A stretch of DNA of 64,000 bases from Podocnemis expansa (lineage: Eukaryota > Chordata > Testudines > Podocnemididae): NCBI GenBank assembly GCA_007922195.1, contig ML681994.1, positions 50,805,030 through 50,869,029 on the forward strand. The letters run 5' to 3'. The position numbers were made by a program, and so were the translations under genes. The notes below the pieces were generated by a model. It saw only the letters and a list, made by a program, of their open reading frames with translations. It ran no database searches and was not told the DNA's origin. Shown in pieces: positions 55,317 through 64,000 of this stretch. Positions within the stretch are counted from its first letter, which is position 1. The number at the start of each line of letters is the position of its first letter.

Positions 55317-57661
55317 AAGATCCAAATTAAGAAGTATTCTAAGTTGGTACAACTAAAACTATCATCCAGCCTCAGAGCCTGCAAGTTACACCAGCCTTCC
55401 TTTTCTAGACACTCTTCAACACACTTGTGCTACGATCACACTTAAAATACTACAGCAGCATGGCTCCTGCCATGCTACTGCACAGCTTCAGTGCAGATAC
55501 TCACTACAGTGACAGGAGCGGTTCTCCCGTTGCAGTAGTCAATCCACTTGACCAAATAGTGGGAGCTAGGTTGAAGGAAGAATTTTTTGTAGACTTAGCA
55601 CTGTTTAACTATGTTGATCTGGGGTGTGGATTTTTTCACACACAAGTCAGTAGTAGCCAGGTCACTCTAATTTTCTAGCAAAGAGCAACTCTTGGACTCA
55701 TCTTTGAATTTGGATTATATTCTAGGTATGCTCTGCAGAGGCAACGAACTTCTTCAAACCTTACATGTCAGCATGTCTTAATTATAGCAACAACATTTTA
55801 AAAATTATTACTAATGTCATTCTCTGTATCTTAGCTGTGTTCAGAGGCCACATTTTGGATCGGGACTTCATTATGTTAAGACATAGTGTAGGCACATAGA
55901 AGGAAGTATTCTCTTCTGGGAAGAATATGGAATAAATTTCAGGACCATATAGGAGTGTAACAAATAAAAGCAAGCTACACTACCTGGTGCTTCTGAATAA
56001 TTTAAATGTGTGTTTAAAAATATAAATGTGTGTCAGTCATCTGTGGTGGCCCTCTACTACCCATTATCAGTGAGGGTTGATTTTTTTGTAGGAAATATAT
56101 AGGTGGAACAAGATAATGATTCCAGCCGCATGCCTGATAATGCCATTTGTTTCATTTTGATTTCTCCTTTTGCACATACAGTGACTTTATGTGAAGTGTT
56201 ATTCATATTTCTATATGAAATATGTATGTGGAATGAAAGAAACCAAAAACAAAAATACTCTAAAAGAATGACTCTTGACAAAGAATTGAAATATTCTGTT
56301 ATTTTCATCTGACATGCACATGACACAATTGATCATAAACAAGACAGCCAAGCAAATTCAGTACCATAGTCAGCTATCTTCAATATTTTTAGGTTCCTGG
56401 CTGACAGATCTCCCTGTCTTTCTTCTTATGCATAAATAACATGCTGTGAATTCCAATGTATAAAGACAATATATTGTCTGAATGAAAAATTTGAGTGACT
56501 GTATTTACTGCATATTCAAATCTATTTGGAGTGTCATGCAGAAAGAAATTAATGAAGCTACTTTATAATCTTACTTCAGTATTATTATCATTTATTATAT
56601 TACACCAGCACCCACAGTATGATAGACATTTTTAAAGCTCAGAAAGGTATACATGCAGAAGAATGACATAAAGGGTGGGAAAAAGGAATACAATATACAA
56701 GCAAAATGTTTGGGGTGAAAAGTAAAAGATTACTTCAATTTAGTTTTTGTTTTGTTTTCTGTTTCATGTCTGCTTTTAATAAGTATTCACAGTTGCCCCC
56801 CTCTACCTGGCCTTTGTTATTCCTGACCCAATCTTCATGTACAAAACCAACATTACTCTAAAACTGTTCAAAATGTTAGGTTCATTGTATAGCTGGAATA
56901 AATACACAAAGCTCCCAACAGAACTTGTGTTTATCTTTTATTAAATTGTAAACATATCCCAGCTAAATTAACCTCATACCCATGACTTCCTACCCACCTA
57001 TCATCTCTCAGCATTAGAGTCTAGGCACCCATCCTGCATCCATGTATACCAGGTACAGCACAAAGTTCAGTAACAGAATCCACATTGCTTCACGGGCTAT
57101 GGTAAGAAGGTGCTGCCAAGTAAGAAGAAGAAAGTAAGAGTGATCTGCTGGTTCCTGCCACTGAAGTTGGGAAGGATCAGTGGAAGTGTAATCAGTAAAG
57201 AGAAGACAAATGTCCAGTGTGAGCAACAGGATCTGTGCCATGGTGATGAATAGACTGCCTCTATGCAGAGAGCTTTGATGCTGCTGGGGGTTCTGACCCC
57301 ACCCTTGGGTGATACCGATTCTACTTTTCCCAGTTCATGCATCTGGGATGGAGATACCAAGGTTTGTATCTGGATCCAAGAAAGAGCCCATTAACTACCA
57401 CCTTGCTTCTTTCCTTTCCCTCTACAGAAGGGAGATCTGATGCCTCCTAAGGGCACTGCTACAAAAAGGAAAGAGAGAATTTGCATGCAAGTTTAGTATA
57501 GAAGAACCTTTCTGTTCTCACATTAGATTTTTTAGTCCCCTTCTCCAGTCCCAACTTTCAGGGAAGGGAGATTCTCTCCTGAAGATCCCACTGAGAGTTT
57601 TGCTGATCTATTCTCCCATCTACAGCAGGTTACTTGAATCAAAGCCATATGTATTGTGTGT

Positions 57662-57709
<48 letters not shown>

Positions 57710-59107
57710 TCTTTTTTTCAAAGAACAAAAAAGAATGTCCATCTTCCTTTATGCGTTTAAGCCATTATTTACAACCTGAGTTTCTCTCTTATTTATCTTC
57801 CTTTATGTGTTGGTTCGATAATCTTTAATTTGTTCAGTTATCCTTATTCTAATCTCCCTCTGCCACAGCCCTATCCATGTCAGTCACAATACCCCTATTG
57901 ACATCTCTGGCACAGGATCAAACCCCTTGTGGTTTAAAAACACCACAGTAACACTTCCCTTCTGTTTCTTATTATTGATTCATTAATGTTTGTCTACTTT
58001 GTGAAGTTAAAGATGAACTGATGCACTAACATCACTGATTACTTACCTGAAGCCAAACAAACCATTATACATCACAACAATGTGAAATAATAACCAAGAA
58101 AAAAAATATGAAAACACAAGAGTTGATTGTGGCCATGAAATTAGTGGGAAGCAAAGGAAAAATTATTGTTATTAATGTGAAGGAGAGGGTACCTGCATTT
58201 CAGAAATAAAGAACACTTTTATTTCTGTAGCAGATCAGAAATAACATTGTACATAATTTTTTATGTCCATAAAGTGGCATTGTGAAAAATGTTAATGAAT
58301 ATTATAGAAAAGAGAAAATTTTTGTGTTATCATGGTATTTGAGTAAATGTAATCATGTTCATTGTAGATCCCATAGATTTAATCATTGTAGAACTAATGT
58401 GTCATTCAACTTTTTATGGTAAATATCAAAGAACTGAAACATATAAAAGGGTTCTAGTGCATTTGAAAAAGTGATGTATTCATAAAATCTGAAGTTATTG
58501 CTGAAGGAATATGAAAAACATGAAAGCACAAAATAATCTTCCTAAATCATTTGAAATATATTTTAGAAATCACACTTAAAAAAGACCACCTAAATTTCAT
58601 ATTATAATGCTGTCAATATCACAACTCTTTTATGAGTTAAACAGACGATACACTTGGTCTTCAGTTTCCATTTAATTGTATTTAGTACACTGATGGATCT
58701 CTTTTTAGTTTTATACTTTTGACACTACCACTAACCGCTCCATTTTCATCATCTGTTTCTCTCCATCTGTTGGGTCGCACATGGTGAATAATATTCATTT
58801 GACCATATCTTGTCCCTATGCTTTGATTTTTTCATCTTCTCCATATTTTCTTCATATGCAACAATAAAAAATGATCAAGTGACAAAAAAATCCATTCTTT
58901 CATGAAAGTAAAAGAATAAGGGTGAAACTGTGTCCCACTTGACTACGATGAGGCCAAGATATTTTTCCTTTCCCCCCACAAAAGACTAATGTGGAACATA
59001 TAATGCAATATACAATGTTAAGTATCAAAAGCAACTTAAAAATGATAAAACTTTCCCCACTGCAACAACTCCATCCAGTATAAGTGAATTATAGATTAGT
59101 TAAGCAG
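55317..59107. other. Unassigned stretch with a long TG tract
   Basis: The (TG)n microsatellite is listed separately. A segment at 56580-56660 (ATTATATTACACCAGCACCC, then AGTATGATAGACATTTTTAA) resembles a diverged AmnSINE-like head. No supported gene. Confidence 0.45.
57655..57708. repeat. (TG)n microsatellite
   Basis: About 27 TG units with one TC interruption near 57666. The frame across it (Cys-Val repeats) is spurious. Confidence 0.95.
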
Positions 59108-59110
59108 CAG

Positions 59111-59495
59111 GGGTAAGTCTACACTGGAGGTTCTGTTAAGTCAACTTAACAAAGTCGACTTTAAGTTGACTTAGAGTGTTCACACTGAAAACTCCTGTTG
59201 ACTGCCCACATCCACACTGGCCGGTGCAAGGTTGACCCTTCCTGTTGGCCATGAACTCAGGGAGTGGGCCTTAAGGTCAATTAAGTTGACTTAAGGGCTA
59301 TTCCCCATCTACACAGACATAAGTTGACTTAATAAGTTCGACTTAGGCGTTAAGTCGACCTTAGGAGGTGGTGTTATTAAGTTGACTTAAGGAAGAATTT
59401 AAGTCAACTTAATAAAAGCCCAGTGTGGCCATATGGGTCTGTAGGTTGATTTATGTTTCCTTAAGTCGACCTAAGGCTCCAGTGTAGATGTACCC
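59111..59495. mobile_element. Palindromic MITE, GTCGAC type (copy 9)
   Basis: A 385-bp element, ends GGGTAAGTCTACACTGG and CCAGTGTAGATGTACCC, target duplication CAG (59108-59110 and 59496-59498). Interior words are TTAAGTTGACTTAA, TAAGTCGACTTA and AAGTCGACCTTA: a third palindrome core with the same termini as the other copies. Confidence 0.88.
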
Positions 59496-59498
59496 CAG

Positions 59499-60329
59499 TG
59501 GCCCTGTTGGCCAAAGCTCGGTGTCACCGCATTCACATGACTCACTATTTAGTGTTTCTCATTATAGATTTAAGTAAACTAATTGACTGTGTTGGCTCGC
59601 TTCTTTGATGCGTCTGAGCAGACATTAGGTCCTGTTAAGGTTTTTAGGGAATGCCAGTTCTGTAAGGCTCTGCATAGTCCTTAAGATAGTGGAGAATTGT
59701 GTGTTGTAGTGCCTTATTCTGTCACACCATCTCTCACCCCATCCATAAGCCACCTCCCTCTGTTCTTAGGTGGTTGTGATGAGGAGGGAAGTGGGGAGTG
59801 TTTTCTGGCACAGGAGGCAGTGGAGGTGCTTTTAACAGCTTCACACCAGTAGAGACCTTTCTTCCATAGTGGGAATTTTACAATGGGATTCTGGCTTAGT
59901 TTGCTTCAGTGTCCAAAATGAACAAAATGAACCCAACAGACAAGAGAAATGATCCCTAAATATTAAAGGGAACAAAGATATTTTAAGAGTGGGATTTTCA
60001 AAGGACCCACTGATGGTCTATCTCTGTATTCCTTAATGTACACTACAATCAGTTGTCATCAGCACCTATGTATAAAATAGATTTTATAGCCAGATGTCTT
60101 TTTAATGGGTTTTGCGCAAGGCAGTCTACATGAAAACACATATGCTGGTGTCACTATTCTCCAGAATAATTTACAAACATTCACTGATTAATGTTCACTT
60201 TAAATTAAGAAGTTGAGTAGTATTGTTTCCATCTTATAAACAAGGTCACACAAATTGGTGATAATTCCTAACTTCTTTTGAATACAGGAGTCCTTGACTC
60301 CCATGTGTACCTAATCCTCTATGACATTC
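59499..60329. other. Unassigned stretch
   Basis: Nothing coding. The part at 60170-60320 is faintly MIR-like but too weak to call. Confidence 0.45.
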
Positions 60330-60673
60330 TGTGATGGGATGCCATTAGGAGCTATAAATTGAACCTTTTGGAAGCCAGCCACCTGGACACTTAGAATACC
60401 CAGGATATTGGATGTAGTTAGAAGAGGAGGCTCTTAGGTAGTTTGAATTTGAAAAAGTAGAAGGGATTACTTGCATCTATAGGGAGCCGGATGAGCTAAT
60501 GAAGTGATTATCTCACCAGCTGGATATCTCTGAGGAGAAAGCAAGCATAAAAGGATGAACCAGGAAGCAAGAAGTGGCCTCTGCATAATGGCTGCTATGT
60601 TGTGATGTACCTGGAGAATAAACAGTATCAAAGACACTTGATGAAAGTACCTCGGTGGACTGTTTAACTTACA
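60330..60673 (+). mobile_element. Possible solo LTR
   Basis: Opens TGTGATGGGATGCC and may end ...GTTTAACTTACA. It holds a TATA-like CATAAAAGG at 60547 and AATAAA at about 60618, spaced as in an LTR. No target duplication was found and no internal retroelement sequence follows, so the call is weak. Confidence 0.35.
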
Positions 60674-62256
60674 GGCAACCTACCAATTAGAGTTAATAGG
60701 GGAACCTGTTCACGTGTCTTCCCCTGTTCATCCATGAAGACCTAAATTCTTCCAACAATTATTTTTCTTAGTTCAATCCCTTACACACACTTCCACTGCA
60801 TTTGAAAACAAGACCTTCAGCACCATCGCCCAGCAACTCCATTAGGCAGCCACTATGGTGTAACATGATTAAAAGTAGGCTGCAGTTTGTCAGAATTCAG
60901 TTATTAGAATGACATTCATAAATGGCAAAGTTTAAAAATCCTTAAATGAAAAAAGTATCACTTTAAAATTATTTATAGTTTTGCATATTTATTTAAATAA
61001 AAAGTTATAATATTTAGTGGTTTCATTTAACTGGAGTCTTATGGTTTTTTTTCCCCCACTAGTTTATTTGGTCACACTTTACATTAGGGTTATATTTGTA
61101 AATAGTTTATAAAAGGTTATAAATGATTAACAAATGTTCTAATAAATATTTAATCTGTTGTTGGAGAACTCAACAGGTTTTTAGGTTGGTTATATCTCTG
61201 GTTTATAACCCCCTGGAGCATTTTCACCTATGTTCATAACCCTTTAAAATGACTACTCAGCTCTGTAACATGCTCATAATATCTATTAATTATTTATTAA
61301 TCCTTTATAAACTATTTATAAATATACTATTAATATGAAATATGATTGTTTCAATTCCTCTGTCACATTCTTTGTTCTACCAAGGCACTGGCCTGTGTGA
61401 GTAGGTTGAACACCAAAGGCTGGTTCATGGCCCCACTGAAGTCAGTGGGAGTTTGTTACGGGTTTCAATAGTCAAGAATTTACCCCAGAATTTTTAGCTT
61501 GTAGGGATGTATACTTTTTATATATAACATCTTTATATGGTTCTTTTTGAGAGGCTGACAAAACTCTGAAAGTTTCCTATAAGCATTTTAATGAAGTATT
61601 TTTCTTTTTTAGGTTTTACTGAAACCATCTATCAATATCTAGGATTTTCAGCCAGCATATTACCTGTTCCATTCATCTCCTGTTATTTAATCTGAGGAAG
61701 TTAAAATAAAATTGAAAGTAAAATAGTGGATCTACTGAGTCATTCCTGTCTAATATTACTGAAAGAATCAGGCTTTAAAGGAAAAAAGGAATGGAGGAAT
61801 AATTTCCCTCCAGGTCCACTATACCACTAAAGAGACTGATAAGATATCCTGGAGCAATAGATAACAGGTAGTAGGAACCCCTCACAGATAGCTGTTATTT
61901 CATACTATCTAATCAGTATTGTTTACAAGAGTCATAGATTTAGGGTTATGATCCATTAAGTTTTAGTTGAATACAAGGATAAAAAAAAATGGAAACAAAC
62001 CTCCAAAAATCTTAATGTCTTTAGACATAATTGATCAGGTTTAGAAAAAAAGTTATATATGGCTTGATTATTCAAAACTCCCAATTGCAGAGTCACTTGC
62101 ACCTCCTTCTTCAGCATCTTACATTGGTCATGGTATGAGATATGATACTCAACTAGATGGATCACTGAGATGATTTGTTATGACCATTCTTACATAGCTC
62201 TGTTGAAAAATGAGTACTCAATCTTCCATTTGCAATATAGCAAGTATATAACAAAG

Positions 62257-62292
<36 letters not shown>

Positions 62293-62421
62293 ACTCACTC
62301 TATAATGGATAGCCTGAGTTGGGACAGTGTCTGTTGTCAATGTGTGACCTTCATCTCCTTGTTGGGAACGTCTTTTTCAGGAGTTCCACTTTGTTTTGTA
62401 ATCTTCATTCAGGAGTGTGAC
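60674..62421. other. Unassigned stretch with a TTTATAAAT-rich patch and CA tract
   Basis: 61070-61340 is rich in near-palindromic TTATAAAT/ATTTATAA words beginning GGTCACACTTTACATTAGGG, which suggests an old mobile element. A GTTCATGGCCCCACTGAAGT motif at 61422 belongs to the weak foldback family. No gene supported. Confidence 0.45.
62259..62290. repeat. (CA)n microsatellite
   Basis: Sixteen AC units. The frame across it (Thr-His repeat) continues into CR1 DNA and is not a gene. Confidence 0.95.
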
Positions 62422-62846
62422 ATGATTAGGGGGTTGGAACACATGATTTACAAGGAGAGATTGAAGGAATTAGGTTTATATAGTCTGCAGATGAGAAGAC
62501 TGATGGGAGACGTGATAGCAAACTTCAACAACATGAAGGGTACTCCAAAAAGGAGGGAGCTAGGCTGTTCTCAGTAGTAACAGAGGACAGAACAAGGAGA
62601 AATGGTTTCACGTCGTAGCTGGGGAGGTCGAGGTTGGATATTATGAAAAGCTTTCTCACTAAGAGGGTGATGAAGCATTGGAATGGGATTACCTAGGGAG
62701 GTGGTAGAATCTCCATCTTTAGTAAAATTTAAGGCCGGTTTTGACAAAACCCTGCCTGGGATGATTTAGTGGGAGTGGTCCTGCTTTTAGCAGGGGTTGG
62801 ACTGGATGACCTCATGAGGTCCCTTCAAACCCTATGATTCTATAAT
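62422..62846 (+). repeat. CR1 LINE 3' end (ORF2 end and 3' UTR)
   Basis: A well-kept CR1 3' portion: ATGATTAGGGGGTTGGAACA, GGCTGTTCTCAGTAGTAACA, GAGGACAGAACAAGGAGAAA, TGGAATGGGATTACCTAGGG, GCAGGGGTTGGACTGGATGA, ending CCTATGATTCTATAA. It starts within ORF2, so it is 5'-truncated, as most CR1 copies are. Confidence 0.88.
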
Positions 62847-62931
62847 TTCTGGGGTATTGCAACCTCCATTGTGGATATGAGCATCCATTCTGTAGTGTGG
62901 GACAGATACTTAACTGATTGATTCCAAAGGG

Positions 62932-63136
62932 GTAGCTGTGTTAGCCTAGTTCAGCAAAACAACAAGGAATCTGGTGGCACTTAAAAGACTAACAAATTTA
63001 TTTATTACATGAGCTTTTGTGGGAGAATATCCCACTTCATCAAGCTTCTGACTAAGTGAGATTTTCTCCCACAAAAGCACATGCAATAAATAAAGTTGTT
63101 AGTTTTTTAAGTGCCACCAGACTGCTTGTTTGTTCT
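62932..63136. mobile_element. PLE-derived foldback element
   Basis: Left arm TTCCAAAGGGGTAGCTGTGT, GTTCAGCAAAACAACAAGG, ACATGAGCTTTTGTGGGAG; right arm CTCCCACAAAAGCACATGC, AAGTGCCACCAGACTGC. The centre is TCAAGCTTCTGACTAAGTG. The left end is the full terminus, the right one is cut at TTGTTTGTTC. No clear target duplication. Confidence 0.65.
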
Positions 63137-63245
63137 AATTACATGACTATCTCTGAAAAGCTACCTGACAGCAATCAAGACCCATCAGCAGTGAATGACA
63201 ATCGAACAAGAGGTTTTCTATCTGTAGGGTTTTCTTTGAATATTT

Positions 63246-63295
63246 AGAATCATAGGGTTGGTGAGGTCATCTAGTCCAACCCCCTGCTAAGCAAG
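63246..63295 (-). repeat. CR1 3'-end fragment interrupted by MITE copy 10
   Basis: AGAATCATAGGGTTGGTGAG then GTCATCTAGTCCAACCCCCT is the reverse complement of the CR1 3' end. The MITE begins right after CTGCTAAGCAA. Confidence 0.75.
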
Positions 63296-64000
63296 GGGTA
63301 TGTTCACACACACTTCTTATTTCGAAACAACAGAGGTTGTTTCGAAATAAGAACTGCCATGGCCACACGATGCACGGCCATTTCAAAACAAGCAAACCGC
63401 TTGTTTTGAAATGGCCGCCATTCTCTCGGAACGGCTAAAACCTCGTTTGGTTTCAAAACAGCCCTGTGTGGACATGTTGTTTCGGAACAAAGTGTTCCGA
63501 AACAACATGTGACCTTCCTCCCAGGGTGATAAGCACCTTGGGAGGAAGGGCTATCCCCTCAGCATCCTGGCCAGGGAACCCTCAGCACCCTGGCCAGGGT
63601 GCTGAGGGGTGTCCGCTGGCCGGCGGAGGGGACTGCAGGTACTTTGTTGGAGTTGGTGCTGTGTTGGAGAGGGCTGCGCATAGTACCTCAGGTGGACCTT
63701 GCTGGTTCTGGCTGCAGGTAAAAGCTATGGTATTCTGGGGCTCATCTTGCCACTCCTCCAGGTCTCTCTTCATCAGCACCTTGGCTGGCATTCAATCATG
63801 CACCCCCACCTCCCTGGGGACTTCAGAGCATAGTCCCCCTTCCTGGGGGTTTGCTGCTGTAATCTCTAGTTAATCTGCTAGCCAGTCATCTATGCGGTAA
63901 ACCTTAATGCTAATAAAAAGCTTCTGACTTCCACATCTGCTGAGAGTCCCTTCTGACTGAAAAGCAGGGTGCTGGTCCTTTGGGGTGTGGAGAAACTCCC
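63296..64000. mobile_element. Palindromic MITE or longer relative, TTCGAA type (copy 10), incomplete
   Basis: Starts GGGTATGTTCACACAC, then TTATTTCGAAACAAC, GTTTCGAAATAAG and GTTCCGAAACAAC words up to about 63510. From there it changes to GC-rich non-palindromic DNA (CACCTTGGGAGGAAGG, GCCGGCGGAGGGGAC) with no 3' terminus before the window ends. Either the element ends early and is truncated, or it is a longer copy with unique interior. The 135-codon frame 63466-63873 has no domain I recognise. Confidence 0.6.

Noticed and set aside
1624..59495. PIF/Harbinger assignment of the palindromic MITEs
   Set aside because: The 3-bp length fits, but target duplications such as CTG, CAG, TGA and AGA do not follow the TWA preference; left unassigned.
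62170..62577. 135-codon frame (+)
   Set aside because: Starts in unique DNA, crosses a CA microsatellite and ends in CR1; not a gene.

Overview
The window looks like vertebrate nuclear DNA, most probably from a turtle. It is AT-rich and holds CR1 LINE fragments, a tRNA/CR1 composite SINE, Penelope-like element (PLE) remnants, MIR/AmnSINE-type relics, short hAT elements and one near-intact Gypsy retrotransposon. The turtle call is inference from this repeat mix, mainly the CR1-tailed SINE and the PLE and palindromic families. No host protein-coding exon, tRNA, rRNA or CRISPR array could be supported. A multi-exon gene whose introns cover the window cannot be excluded.

Layout: 1-9.0 kb is non-coding with two palindrome-rich MITEs (1624-2090, 5161-5609) and a PLE remnant that still encodes part of a GIY-YIG endonuclease (7392-7945). 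9096-13935 is a minus-strand Gypsy/Metaviridae element with 188-bp LTRs and fused gag-pro-pol, broken by one frame shift, one early stop and several active-site changes. 14.3-16.5 kb has another MITE and CR1 DNA on both sides of a 400-base N gap. 16.5-22 kb is unassigned, with a GC-rich block near 20 kb. 22.2-22.6 kb holds a decayed SCAN/Gag-capsid-like fragment. 23-25.7 and 27.9-28.8 kb are old CR1. 37.9-40.0 kb is a nest of four MITEs, a SINE and an older TIR repeat. 41.6-55.3 kb carries MIR relics, MITEs, hAT elements and PLE foldbacks. 59.1-63.5 kb has a third-type MITE, a possible LTR, a CR1 3' end, a PLE foldback and a MITE that enters a GC-rich tail at the window end.

The most notable signal is one MITE family with about ten members here. 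They share the termini GG(G/C)TA(T/C)GT(C/T)(C/T)ACAC and 3-bp target duplications of no fixed sequence. Their interiors are built from short palindromic words that differ between copies (TTCGAA-, GTTTGAAC- or GTCGAC-centred). Several copies sit in recognisable older repeats, so the empty sites can be read and the duplications checked. A second signal is the set of PLE-derived foldbacks, five of which have 9-13 bp target duplications. Nesting gives a relative order: MIR and CR1 are oldest, MITEs jumped into them, and the SINE jumped into a MITE.
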